Positions 9,128-17,567 of a stretch of DNA of 39,502 nt are shown here, piece after piece. Positions within the stretch are counted from its first letter, which is position 1, and each line of letters starts with the position of its first letter. The notes under the pieces were generated by a model. That model was not told where the DNA came from and searched no databases. It saw only the letters and a list, made by a program, of their open reading frames with translations. The DNA comes from JBLHIK01 sp047614005. Lineage in GTDB: Bacteria; Patescibacteriota; Minisyncoccia; Phycocordibacterales; UBA1006. The stretch is taken from the NCBI GenBank assembly GCA_047614005.1, contig JBLHIK010000003.1:1-39502 (forward strand). The letters are read 5' to 3'. Made by a program: the position numbers and the translations under genes.

Positions 9128-9649
9128 TTAATTTACACTACTCAATCTCTTTTCTCTTTTTTCTTTAAGAAAACGAATAAGATAATAGACAATCAAAATT
9201 CCCCATAGTGAGAAAAATATCTGAGGCGTTCCCCATGGAATACCTATAGGTAGAGTGTATGTTGAAAGTGGAAAGAGAAAAGGTGTCGGAAAGAAATCAG
9301 GAGAGTGAAGTGGTATATCCATAATAATATGAAGTGGCCACGCAAAGAGAGGTAGCCACCATTTTTTAGATATCACGCGCACAAGTAAAAGTACGCAAAG
9401 AAATATAATGAGACTATGTGAAAAATTATAAATATAAGCAGAGAGATCAAGATTCCCCATTCCCGAATGATGTCCTCCGTGACCATTAAAAATTCCTATA
9501 AAAAAAGATGGTGCAAAAGCAATGAAGTCTGGCAAAATACCAAACAAAAAAGCCCACCAGAAAAAACGCTTCCTTTTCTCTTTTGGGATTTTATTTCTCA
9601 ATGCTTTTGAAAGAGCTCCTCCATATAAACCATGTGCAAGTATATCCAT
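9128..9649 (-). CDS. Multi-pass membrane protein, DUF457/YdjM-like
   Basis: A 173-residue inner-membrane protein with about four hydrophobic segments. His/Asp motifs near membrane boundaries (MDILAHGLYG, FGILPDFIAF, YNFSHSLIIF, WPLHIIMDIPLHSPDFF) resemble the membrane-bound metal-dependent hydrolase family DUF457/YdjM, in which such residues may bind metal. The substrate is unknown. It ends 19 bp before the M29 gene start, so the two may be transcribed together. The family call rests on motif pattern only. Confidence 0.6.
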   Translation of the reverse strand: MDILAHGLYGGALSKALRNKIPKEKRKRFFWWAFLFGILPDFIAFAPSFFIGIFNGHGGHHSGMGNLDLSAYIYNFSHSLIIFLCVLLLVRVISKKWWLPLFAWPLHIIMDIPLHSPDFFPTPFLFPLSTYTLPIGIPWGTPQIFFSLWGILIVYYLIRFLKEKREKRLSSVN

Positions 9650-9712
9650 TTAAAAAGTATAACATTAAAATATTTATAAGTGTCCTATCTTTGAATGTGT
9701 ATATCATTCAAC

Positions 9713-9740
9713 TTGCATAATAAAAGCTTTTATGTACAAT
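9713..9740 (+). promoter_or_regulatory. secG promoter with -10 box 7 bp before the ATG
   Basis: TTGCAT, 16-bp spacer, TACAAT (9735-9740). The ATG is at 9748, so transcription would start at or within a base or two of the start codon (leaderless). Confidence 0.65.
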
Positions 9741-9747
9741 ACCACCT

Positions 9748-9972
9748 ATGAATACAATTATTCCATGGCTACAGATAGTAGTTGTCGTTATCCTTGTCGT
9801 ATCAGTTCTCCTACAACAAACAGGCGCAGGCCTTGGAGGAGCTCTTGGCGGAGGATCAGATGCTGGTAGCAATTTCCACACACGACGAGGACCAGAAAAA
9901 GTACTATTCTATGTTACTATAGTAACAGGAATTATTTTTACACTGCTTTCTATTATGACGCTTTTTATATAG
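9748..9972 (+). CDS. secG: Preprotein translocase subunit SecG
   Basis: A 74-residue membrane subunit of the SecYEG channel that assists SecA-driven export. It has two membrane helices (about residues 3-22 and 53-72) joined by the Gly-rich signature LLQQTGAGLGGALGGGSDAG and a basic stretch (HTRRGPEKVL). Size and topology match SecG. It is the first gene of a plus-strand group with the oligopeptide-binding protein and RNase J, divergent from the membrane-protein gene at 9128-9649. Confidence 0.93.
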   Translation: MNTIIPWLQIVVVVILVVSVLLQQTGAGLGGALGGGSDAGSNFHTRRGPEKVLFYVTIVTGIIFTLLSIMTLFI

Positions 9973-10093
9973 TCTTCTAAAGATTATATCTATATAAGAA
10001 CGTACTGTAAGAATGTTACAGAGGTATTTCTTCTGTTTCCATGAAATAATATATTTTAATTTATCATTAATTTATCACATACTAACTTTATAT

Positions 10094-11773
10094 ATGGGAA
10101 AATTCACAACACTACGTGCAAATCTCTTGCGAGCTGTACGAACACTCTCTCATCGAGAATGGTTTGGTTTTATGACACTAGTCTTTATTGCGCTTTTAAG
10201 CATGCTTGTTCTTGCAGGAGCAGCTTATAGGCTACATACAGTAGAAACACCATCGAGCGGAGGAACTCTCCACGAAGGGTTTATTGGATCACCTAACATC
10301 ATAAATCCAGTATTGAGCAATACCGATATAGATCAGTCTGTATCAACACTTGTCTTTTCTGGACTCATGAGACTCGACCCAGAAACAAGAACATACACAC
10401 CTGACCTTGCAGAAGGATACACTCTCTCTGAAGATGAAAAAACATACACTTTTATTCTCAAAGACAATCTTGTATTTCATGACAATACACCTATCTCTAC
10501 TCAAGACATTGCACTGACTATAGAACTTGTGCAAAACAGAAGTGTAGAGAGTCCTCTTTTTACGCGTTGGCAAGGAGTACAAGTAGATGTCATAAACGAA
10601 AAAACCATCAGCTTTACTCTAGAAAATAAATATGGTGAATTTCTCCAAAACACCACTCTTGGAATTCTCCCTCATCATATTTGGTCACAAATACCAACAG
10701 ACCAAATAGAGAAGGCGAGTACTCTTGAATTCCCTATAGGTAGTGGTCCTTTCAAAGTTCACAATATAGAAAGAGATTCTACAGGAATTATTACACGGAT
10801 AGATATGAAGCGTTTTAAGTCATTTGCTCTTGGAACACCTTATCTTAAGAAAGTAGAGTTATTATTTTTTCCGAATGAATCAAAGCTCATAAAAGCTCTT
10901 AATAAAAACAACATAGACAGAGCAATAGCCCTTTCTCCTCAGTCCCTCGAAGAACTTTCAAAAGATATAAAAATAAGCACACATCCTCTTTCTCGCATCT
11001 TTTCACTCTTTATTAATACAAGCGAAAATGAAGCTCTCAAAGAAAAAGAAGTTCGTGAACTTCTTGAAAAGATGATAGATAAAGAAGATCTTATATCAAC
11101 ATCACTGAATGGATTTGGGATACCTGCAAACAGCCCCCTTCCGTCATATACTCCTACTGAAGAAAAATTCCTTGTCTCAGTAGAAGATTTTATAGAAAAC
11201 TCAAAGAAGATCTCACTCAACGAAGAAGGAACAGTACTATATGACTCAAAGCCTATCTCTTTTACTATTAGCACTGCTGATACTAACGAACTTGTATCAG
11301 GTGCTGAATATATAAAAGAAAAACTTTCACCTTATGGTATAAATGTTACTCTTGCTGTTTTTGAAACAGGAACATTAACACAAGAAATCATACGAACAAG
11401 AAGATACGAAGTCCTTCTCTTTGGTCAAATCATACAACAATATTCAGACCTCTTTGCATTCTGGCATTCTTCTCAAAGAAATGACCCTGGTTTAAATATT
11501 GCCCTTCTTACAGATTCTGATCTTGATACTACACTAGAAAAATTTGTAGAAACAAGCAACGAGGAAGAGAGAAAAAAACTGTTAGAAAAAATACATACGA
11601 GCATCACAGAGGACACTCGAACTATTTTTCTCTATCAGCCAGAACTCATAATGGGAGAGCAAAAAAACCTCACCTCACACAATTCAAAATATACATTTAT
11701 CAATAACTCATCAGAGAGACTGATAAACATATATAAAGAATTCAAGAGAACTCATCGCAAATGGAAACAATAA
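10094..11773 (+). CDS. ABC transporter substrate-binding protein (SBP family 5)
   Basis: A solute-binding protein of the oligopeptide/dipeptide class (SBP_bac_5), 559 residues from this start. The N-terminus is basic followed by one membrane segment (about residues 25-47), predicting a membrane-tethered extracellular domain rather than a lipoprotein, since no lipobox Cys is seen. Family features include GGTLHEGFIGSPNIINPVLS, LVFSGLMRLDPE, DLAEGYTLSEDEKTYTFIL and VEYRLRRNVKFHDN-like text (NLVFHDNTPI). I chose ATG 10094 rather than 10013 because the extra 27 residues are atypical and hydrophobic. No permease or ATPase gene is adjacent, so the partner is elsewhere or the protein acts alone. Confidence 0.88.
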   Translation: MGKFTTLRANLLRAVRTLSHREWFGFMTLVFIALLSMLVLAGAAYRLHTVETPSSGGTLHEGFIGSPNIINPVLSNTDIDQSVSTLVFSGLMRLDPETRTYTPDLAEGYTLSEDEKTYTFILKDNLVFHDNTPISTQDIALTIELVQNRSVESPLFTRWQGVQVDVINEKTISFTLENKYGEFLQNTTLGILPHHIWSQIPTDQIEKASTLEFPIGSGPFKVHNIERDSTGIITRIDMKRFKSFALGTPYLKKVELLFFPNESKLIKALNKNNIDRAIALSPQSLEELSKDIKISTHPLSRIFSLFINTSENEALKEKEVRELLEKMIDKEDLISTSLNGFGIPANSPLPSYTPTEEKFLVSVEDFIENSKKISLNEEGTVLYDSKPISFTISTADTNELVSGAEYIKEKLSPYGINVTLAVFETGTLTQEIIRTRRYEVLLFGQIIQQYSDLFAFWHSSQRNDPGLNIALLTDSDLDTTLEKFVETSNEEERKKLLEKIHTSITEDTRTIFLYQPELIMGEQKNLTSHNSKYTFINNSSERLINIYKEFKRTHRKWKQ

Positions 11774-11812
11774 ATTATTAAACATTATTATAAATATCAA
11801 TACTAAAACAAC

Positions 11813-13741
11813 ATGACAGATTACAATAGGCAAAGAGAACAGAACAGTGGAGACGATACACTCAATAAAGCAATAAAGAAAATCATACCAAAGCAAGCAC
11901 GAACAGCAAAAGGTACGAGAAATCAACAGCAACAAAACCAGCAAGGACAATACAGCGGTGGTAATAAAAGAAACATAATAAAGACACCAAAGCCTGCTAA
12001 AAGGACTCCTATGCGTCGTCGAAGAAATCCTCTTCCACGAAAAGCAGTGTATAATGTGCCACCACTTGCTCCAAACACTATCCGAATAGTTCCTCTTGGA
12101 GGAACAGAGGAGATTGGGCGAAACATGACTCTTGTTGAATACAATGATCAAATTATTGTTATTGATGCAGGTATTGAATTTACTGATGCTGATACACCAG
12201 GAGTTGATTATATTATTCCAAACACAACATACCTTGAAGAGCGAAAACATCTCATCAAAGCTGTTGTGATCACTCATGGTCACCTCGACCACATCGGTGC
12301 ATTACCTTACCTTATAGAAAAAATAGGAAATCCTCCTATCTACTGTCGCGAATTTGGTGCTCTTCTAATCAAGCGTAAGCTAGCAGAATTTCCACAACTT
12401 CCCCCTATCAACATAAAGATTGTTGAAAAAGATGATGGTTCTCTCAAAATCACAGATGATCTATCTGTAACTTTCTTTGGACTTACTCACTCTATTCCTG
12501 ACTCTACAGGTGTGATCATAGAAACTCCTTTTGGAGATATTATATCTACAGGAGATGTGCGTGTTGAAAATATTGATGGAATACCAGTGCAAAAAGAAAT
12601 TGATCAGTATAAATTCCTTGCAGATCGAAATGTACTTCTCATGACTATGGACTCGACAGGTATTACTGATCCGGGATGGTCTCAATCAGAAGAACGCGTA
12701 CTTGATAACCTTGATGAGATTATTCGTACAGCAAAAGGACGTATCATACTTGCTACGTTTGCTTCTCAAGTAGAGCGTATTATTTCAATACTTGAAAGTG
12801 CTAAAAAGTATGGACGTGTTGTTGTCATAGAAGGACGAAGCATGAAGATGAATGTATCTATTGTAGAGGAGCTCAAGCTCACTGATCTTTCTCATATTAT
12901 TGAACCAGAATACATGGATGACTATCCACCTCACAAGCTCATTATGATCGCTACAGGTGGTCAAGGAGAAGAGTTTGCCGCGCTTTCACGTATAGCAAAC
13001 AAGACACACAAAAGCATCCGCCTCACCTCTCTCGATACAGTGATTCTTTCATCATCTATTATTCCAGGGAACGAAGCTGCTATTGATAAACTCAAAGACA
13101 ACCTTTATCGCTCTGACGCACATGTTCTTACATATATAGACTCTATGGTGCATGCATCAGGACACGGACGACGAGACGAGCTTGCATGGATCCATACACA
13201 GATACCTTACAAATACTTCATGCCAATCCATGGACATCATTATCGGCTCAAAATGCACAAAGAGCTTGCTATAAAGCTCGGAGCTCAAGAAGATAGAGTG
13301 ATCGTTCCAGACAACGGAAGTATTATTGAAATAAGCAACAATGGAGACACTATAATATTGAGAGATGAAAAAGTACCAGCTGAGAAAATAACAATCGATG
13401 GTACGAAGATCTCAGAGAGACAAGAGCTCGTACTTCGAGATCGAAAGATACTTGCAAATGACGGTATCTTCGTTATCGTTGCAACTCTCAACATGAAGAC
13501 AAAGAAACTCAAGAAATCTCCTGATATTATTTCTCGAGGATTTGTCTATCTCAAAGAAGAACGAGATCTTCTCAAAGATTCAAGAAATCTTGTAAAGAGA
13601 CTTGTAGAAGGTGCTGCTGAAAAAAGTAAACCAATAGACTTTGATAGACTCAAAGACGATATTACAAAGAAGCTCACTCAGTTCCTTTTCCAAAAAACTC
13701 AAAAGGAACCTCTTATCATTCCTGTGGTGATTGTTGCGTAA
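11813..13741 (+). CDS. rnj: Ribonuclease J
   Basis: A 642-residue metallo-beta-lactamase/beta-CASP ribonuclease with 5'-exo- and endonuclease activity in mRNA decay and rRNA maturation. The first 85 or so residues are a basic, Gln/Asn/Arg-rich extension, longer than usual and probably disordered or RNA-binding. The core then shows IRIVPLGGTEEIGRNM, the metal-binding HGHLDHIGALP (about residue 154), STGDVRVE, the beta-CASP segment with ASQVERI, the ASGHGRRDEL motif and PIHGHHYRL, followed by the C-terminal domain. RNase J is a plausible enzyme for trimming the structured tRNA-distal transcripts nearby, but that is speculation. Its transcript likely ends at 13783-13808. Confidence 0.96.
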   Translation: MTDYNRQREQNSGDDTLNKAIKKIIPKQARTAKGTRNQQQQNQQGQYSGGNKRNIIKTPKPAKRTPMRRRRNPLPRKAVYNVPPLAPNTIRIVPLGGTEEIGRNMTLVEYNDQIIVIDAGIEFTDADTPGVDYIIPNTTYLEERKHLIKAVVITHGHLDHIGALPYLIEKIGNPPIYCREFGALLIKRKLAEFPQLPPINIKIVEKDDGSLKITDDLSVTFFGLTHSIPDSTGVIIETPFGDIISTGDVRVENIDGIPVQKEIDQYKFLADRNVLLMTMDSTGITDPGWSQSEERVLDNLDEIIRTAKGRIILATFASQVERIISILESAKKYGRVVVIEGRSMKMNVSIVEELKLTDLSHIIEPEYMDDYPPHKLIMIATGGQGEEFAALSRIANKTHKSIRLTSLDTVILSSSIIPGNEAAIDKLKDNLYRSDAHVLTYIDSMVHASGHGRRDELAWIHTQIPYKYFMPIHGHHYRLKMHKELAIKLGAQEDRVIVPDNGSIIEISNNGDTIILRDEKVPAEKITIDGTKISERQELVLRDRKILANDGIFVIVATLNMKTKKLKKSPDIISRGFVYLKEERDLLKDSRNLVKRLVEGAAEKSKPIDFDRLKDDITKKLTQFLFQKTQKEPLIIPVVIVA

Positions 13742-13782
13742 GACACAACACTCAAATAAATAAAAACGCTTTCCTTATGAAC

Positions 13783-13808
13783 AAAAACAGAGCTTTCGCT
13801 CTGTTTTT
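13783..13808. terminator. rnj terminator / end of the tRNA-Trp array
   Basis: AAAAACAGAGC / GCTCTGTTTTT hairpin with a TTTC loop, 42 bp after the rnj stop. It also lies just beyond the second tRNA-tail element on the minus strand. Confidence 0.8.
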
Positions 13809-13817
13809 GGTATCTGC

Positions 13818-13960
13818 GGGTCTTGGACTCGCTTATTCTCGTGGATATTTTCCTTCATGTATTCGGAAAATATCTCACTCCCTTAGGCTACACTCGGCCA
13901 TTCACCCTTCCTTTCAGTCAGGTCGGCTTCGCATGGCCTCGGTTTCGAGTCCTCGTGGAC
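13818..13960 (-). repeat. tRNA-tail element A2 (distal copy at tRNA-Trp)
   Basis: A 143-bp element in the same orientation as tRNA-Trp. The inverted arm (13944-13960, GTCCACGAGGACTCGAA on the minus strand) is complementary to the tRNA-Trp 3' end; the distal arm (13818-13831) reads CGAGTCCAAGACCC. Inside, it keeps the GAGAT...ATCC hairpin of the other copies (arms ATTTTCC / GGAAAAT). The rest differs, with a GGCCAT/ATGGCC pair in place of the 28-nt core hairpin. It lies about 195 bp from copy A1 and both are preceded by the same long hairpin. Confidence 0.75.
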
Positions 13961-13962
13961 TC

Positions 13963-14011
13963 TCGCAAAAGCAAACGACACAAAGGCTCTGCCTTTGTGT
14001 CGTGCTTTTGC
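13963..14011. repeat. Long hairpin between elements A2 and A1
   Basis: CGCAAAAGC..ACGACACAAAGGC pairs with GCCTTTGTGTCGTGCTTTTGCG. An almost identical hairpin lies between A1 and tRNA-Trp at about 14159-14209, so hairpin plus element form one tandem unit of about 195 bp. Confidence 0.8.
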
Positions 14012-14156
14012 GGGTCTTGGACTCGGCCACTCTTATGGATATTTATTTCGTCTTGCAGGCTCATAAATATCTCATGCGTTCGGCCCCAAAAACTCATCTG
14101 CAATTTCGATAAAGTCTCATTGCAGTAAATTCGTTTTCTTTCGAGTCCTCGTGGAC
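14012..14156 (-). repeat. tRNA-tail element A1 (next to tRNA-Trp)
   Basis: A 145-bp element directly downstream of tRNA-Trp. The inverted arm at 14140-14156 is complementary to 17 nt of the tRNA 3' end; the distal arm (from 14012) repeats part of that 3' end in direct orientation. Inside is a 28-nt hairpin at 14098-14125 (minus strand CTGCAAT...ATTGCAG with a GA/GAA internal loop). GGCC/GGCC pairing follows, and then a GAGAT...ATCC hairpin with ATTTAT/ATAAAT arms. It aligns without gaps over the core with elements B (19541-19688) and C (22271-22420). Confidence 0.85.
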
Positions 14157-14158
14157 GC

Positions 14159-14209
14159 TCGCAAAAGCAAACGACACAAAGGCTCTGCCTTTGTGTCGTG
14201 CTTTTGCGG
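14159..14209. repeat. Long hairpin between element A1 and tRNA-Trp
   Basis: Near-duplicate of 13963-14011. Together with the flanking arms it could extend into the tRNA-Trp acceptor and T-arm strand, giving one very long inverted repeat. Confidence 0.8.
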
Positions 14210-14277
14210 GTCCACGAGGACTCGAACCTCGGACGTCGGTTTTGGAGACCGAAATTTTACCACTAAACTATAGACCC
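14207..14277 (-). tRNA. trnW: tRNA-Trp (CCA)
   Basis: A 71-nt cloverleaf on the minus strand: acceptor GGGTCTA/TGGACCC, D-arm GTTTAGTGGTAAAAT, anticodon loop CTCCAAA (anticodon CCA), T-arm CGAGG-TTCGAGT-CCTCG, discriminator G. No CCA is encoded. Downstream lie a long hairpin and tRNA-tail elements A1 and A2. Confidence 0.95.
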
Positions 14278-14343
14278 ATTATGAAGTTATAATTATAACT
14301 TCATAAATATAGCATATTTTATTCTTTTTCCTAAAAATAAAAG

Positions 14344-17052
14344 CTATTTTTTTACTATTTCTTTCTTCTTTGTTCTCTTTGTCTTTGTCTTTGTCTTTGT
14401 CTTTGTAAGATTATCTAACACCAGAGACTGTATACCTTTTTCTTCTTGAACTGATACGAGTACAGTATCTCCTTCTTTTATTTTATTTCCAATAAGATCA
14501 GTTGCTACTGGATTCAGTATTTCTGTCTGTATAAGACGAGCAAGAGGTCGTGCTCCGTAGTGAGGATCATATCCTTTCTTTGCAAGATACTCTGAAGCTT
14601 CCTTCGATAGAGTAAGAGTAATGCCTTTTTCTATAAGCATTTTTTCTATTTTTGCAATACGAATGTCTACAATACGAGCAATAGCTTCAGCAGAAAGAAT
14701 ATCGAATATTACTATTTCATCAATACGGTTGATAAATTCTGGACGGAAATGATCTTTGAGTGTTTCTTGTATCTTTGTTTTCGTTTGAGCATAGTCTTCT
14801 GCATCAGTATTCTCAGAAAAACCAAGGGTTTCCATTTTTTCTACATGCTGTGAACCAATATTACTCGTCATAATGATAATAGTATTTTTGAAGTTTACTA
14901 CGCGCCCTTTACTGTCCGTAAGTCGCCCATCATCGAGAACTTGAAGAAGCATATTAAAAACTTCTGGATGTGCCTTTTCTATCTCATCGAAAAGAACCAC
15001 TGAATATGGACGGTGTCGCACTTGTTCTGTGAGTTGCCCTGAGTCATCATGACCAATATATCCAGGAGGAGACCCTATGAGCTTTGAGATACTATGTGCT
15101 TCCATATACTCACTCATATCAATACGAATAAGAGCTTTTTCATCGTTGAAAATAAACTCTGCAAGGCTTTTTGTCAGTTCTGTTTTACCTACACCAGTCG
15201 GACCTAGAAGCAAGAATGAACCGATAGGTTTTTCAGGATCAGCTATACCAGCTCTCGAACGACGAACTACGTGTGCTATTTTCTCCAGAGCGTTATCTTG
15301 ACCGATGACACGCTTACGTAGAACATCTTCCATCTTCGCTAGTTTTGCTCGATCCTCTTCAATCATTTTTGCAAGTGGTATACCTGTCCACTTCGCAACC
15401 ACCTCAGCAATGTCTTCGCTGTTGATTTCCTCTTTCAAAATCCTTCTGTTTTTCTGAAGTTTTTTCAAACGATTCATTTTCTTGTCGAGTTCTTTTTTCA
15501 TTGCTGGTATTTTGCCATACCAGATTTCAGCAGCAGAACCAAGATCTACTTTTTGTTCTGCATTTTCTGCCTCGAGACGCAATGACTCAAGATTATGTTT
15601 TATCTCTCGAATACTCATGAGTATTTCTTTTTCATTTTTCCATTTTAGCTCGAGCTCTTTTGAATTTTCTTCAAGATTTGCAATATTGCTTACAATTTCC
15701 TTCATGCGATCTTGTGTCTTTTTATCTTTTTTAGTACTTGAATCAAGCTCTTGTTTGAGAGCTTGTCTTTCTATCTCAAGGCTCATAATCTTTCTATTTG
15801 CCTCTTCTAGAGCTGGCGGCTTGTTTTCAAGAGCCATGCGTAGTGAAGATGAAGCTTCGTCGATAAGATCAATAGCTTTATCTGGAAGGTAACGACTCGT
15901 GAGATATCTCTTTGAAAAAGTCACTGCAGACGTAATAGCGTCGTCAGTAATACGCACTCCGTGAAAGAGTTCATATTTCTCTTTTAATCCTCGTAGGATA
16001 GCTACAGCGTCTTCTACAGATGGTTCTTCTACGTAAACAGGTTGGAAACGTCGAGTAAGAGCAGGGTCTTTTTCTATATGCTTTTGATACTCACGCAAAG
16101 TAGTCGCGCCGATAGCACGTAGCTCGCCACGAGCAAGGGCAGGTTTGAGTAGATTTGCAGCATCAAGTGACCCATCAGTAGCACCAGCGCCGACAATGGT
16201 ATGTATTTCATCTATAAAAAGGATCATGTTACCATCTGCTTTTTCCATGTCTTTCAAAACCCCTTTGAGTCTTTCTTCAAATTCTCCTCGATATTTAGTA
16301 CCAGCTAAAAGCGAGCCGAGGTCAAGCGACACTATCTCCTTTCCCTTAAGAGATTCTGAGACATCATTTTTTGCGATACGCTGAGCGAGACCTTCTGCGA
16401 CAGCAGTCTTACCTACACCAGCTTCACCGATGAGAATAGGGTTGTTTTTTGTGCGTCGTGAGAGTATTTGCATAATACGCATGATTTCACTATCGCGTCC
16501 TATCACAGGGTCGAGCTTATCTTCTCGAGCAAGGTCGGTGAGATTGCGTGTGTATTTTGTTAGGAATCGATATTTTGGATTTGGCTTTTTTTCAGGAGAA
16601 GACTCTTCATCACGAAGTTCAGCGACTATCTCTAGTACCTTTTCTTTTTTAATACGGAAGCGAGAAAGGAGTTTTTGTACATCTCCTGGAACTTCCAAAA
16701 GAGAAATGAAAAGATGCTCTGTCGATACAAATTCATCTTTCATATATTCTGCCACCTTCCCTGCATTTTCTATTACCTCTGCAACATCAGGAGTAAGATA
16801 CATTTGATACGATGGCGCTGTGGCATCTTTTGTAATAGGCATGTCAATAGATTCCAAAATAGAGTCAGTAAGGTGTATTGTGTCCACTTCCAACTTATCT
16901 AGAATAGATAGTACGATAGACTCATCCTGCATCAAAAGTGCAGCAAAAAGATGAAAGGATGATACATGATTTTGGCCACGTTCAATAGCCAGCTCGTGAG
17001 AGCGTTTTATAGATTCTTTTGCTTTTGTTGTAAAATGATGAAATGGAATCAT
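14344..17052 (-). CDS. clpB: ClpB-type AAA+ disaggregase (Hsp100)
   Basis: A 902-residue protein with a Clp N-domain (about 1-145), NBD1 (Walker A GEAGVGKTA, Walker B MILFIDEIHT), a long coiled-coil middle domain (about 400-530, including the ClpB-like IWYGKIPAMKKEL), and NBD2 (Walker A GPTGVGKTE, Walker B VVLFDEIEKAHPEV). ClpB threads aggregated proteins through a hexameric pore with DnaK. Two oddities: the NBD2 loop before FRPEFINRIDE is longer than in typical ClpB and contains LGF, like the ClpP-docking loop of ClpC, and the C-terminus is a Lys/Thr tail (KTKTKTKTKRTKKK) from a TCTTTG hexamer run at about 14380-14405. AGGAGG lies about 20 nt before the ATG, too far for a normal SD. Confidence 0.92.
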   Translation of the reverse strand: MIPFHHFTTKAKESIKRSHELAIERGQNHVSSFHLFAALLMQDESIVLSILDKLEVDTIHLTDSILESIDMPITKDATAPSYQMYLTPDVAEVIENAGKVAEYMKDEFVSTEHLFISLLEVPGDVQKLLSRFRIKKEKVLEIVAELRDEESSPEKKPNPKYRFLTKYTRNLTDLAREDKLDPVIGRDSEIMRIMQILSRRTKNNPILIGEAGVGKTAVAEGLAQRIAKNDVSESLKGKEIVSLDLGSLLAGTKYRGEFEERLKGVLKDMEKADGNMILFIDEIHTIVGAGATDGSLDAANLLKPALARGELRAIGATTLREYQKHIEKDPALTRRFQPVYVEEPSVEDAVAILRGLKEKYELFHGVRITDDAITSAVTFSKRYLTSRYLPDKAIDLIDEASSSLRMALENKPPALEEANRKIMSLEIERQALKQELDSSTKKDKKTQDRMKEIVSNIANLEENSKELELKWKNEKEILMSIREIKHNLESLRLEAENAEQKVDLGSAAEIWYGKIPAMKKELDKKMNRLKKLQKNRRILKEEINSEDIAEVVAKWTGIPLAKMIEEDRAKLAKMEDVLRKRVIGQDNALEKIAHVVRRSRAGIADPEKPIGSFLLLGPTGVGKTELTKSLAEFIFNDEKALIRIDMSEYMEAHSISKLIGSPPGYIGHDDSGQLTEQVRHRPYSVVLFDEIEKAHPEVFNMLLQVLDDGRLTDSKGRVVNFKNTIIIMTSNIGSQHVEKMETLGFSENTDAEDYAQTKTKIQETLKDHFRPEFINRIDEIVIFDILSAEAIARIVDIRIAKIEKMLIEKGITLTLSKEASEYLAKKGYDPHYGARPLARLIQTEILNPVATDLIGNKIKEGDTVLVSVQEEKGIQSLVLDNLTKTKTKTKTKRTKKKEIVKK

Positions 17053-17170
17053 ATGTATTTATATTAGTTAACTCCTCCTATAATAACACATTGCTATATT
17101 TACTTAAAGTTTTTCAAAAAGCAAGTACTTTTCCAGTTCATATAAAAAAATGAAGGAGGTCCGACCTACA

Positions 17171-17203
17171 CATGCAGGAGGTCGGACCTCCTGCATGTTT
17201 TTT
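17171..17203. terminator. Hairpin with AGGTCGGACCT tip upstream of clpB
   Basis: CATGCAGGAGGT / ACCTCCTGCATG, perfect 12-bp arms around CGG, then a T-rich run. A related AGGTCCGACCT stands at 17157-17167. The tip matches those at 4501-4547 and 22187-22239. Confidence 0.75.
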
Positions 17204-17286
17204 CTTTTTGACTTTATAAGAAAGAGGCGTATACTTTCATCTGTTCTTTTAATAAATCTCATTTAATTTAACTAAAGCTGGAAAAT

Positions 17287-17517
17287 ATGATTGATATAAC
17301 AGATTTCTTCTTTTTTATGAGCCTCTGCATTTTGATCTTTTTACTTATGAGATATCTCATAAAATCTATCACAATGTTTTCCAACATTATGATAGATTAT
17401 AAAAAAAATCAAAAAGATATTTTTGATACATGTGCCATTTGCATACTAATGGCACTTGGCATTATCATCGTACCTTTAATGGCACTCATAATACCTTTTT
17501 CTGGTGACATTAAATAA
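17287..17517 (+). CDS. Small two-helix membrane protein
   Basis: A 76-residue protein with two strongly hydrophobic segments (about residues 7-26 and 51-70) joined by a polar, Lys/Asp-rich loop. Not recognised. The ATG follows an AT-rich leader with no SD. It is followed after 12 bp by a clear terminator. Size, composition and the terminator support a real gene, but there is no homology evidence. Confidence 0.5.
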   Translation: MIDITDFFFFMSLCILIFLLMRYLIKSITMFSNIMIDYKKNQKDIFDTCAICILMALGIIIVPLMALIIPFSGDIK

Positions 17518-17529
17518 ACTTGAATATAG

Positions 17530-17567
17530 TAACCTCACATACATAAGTATGATGAGGTTATTTTTTA
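17530..17567. terminator. Shared terminator between 17517 and the desulfurase gene
   Basis: AACCTCA-CATAC-ATAA-GTATG-ATGAGGTT hairpin followed by TTTTTT. It lies between convergent genes and overlaps the 3' end of the desulfurase gene. Confidence 0.75.

Noticed and set aside
14012..14050. tRNA-Ser-like D-arm (GTGGCCGAGT) in elements A1 and B
   Set aside because: No anticodon stem or acceptor partner follows. The motif is better explained as the inner helix strand GGCC joined to the distal arm.
14098..14125. Hammerhead ribozyme in the tRNA-tail elements (TGAG...CGAAA resemblance)
   Set aside because: The contiguous CTGATGA core and a GTC-type cleavage site are missing; the bases pair as a plain hairpin with a GA/GAA loop.
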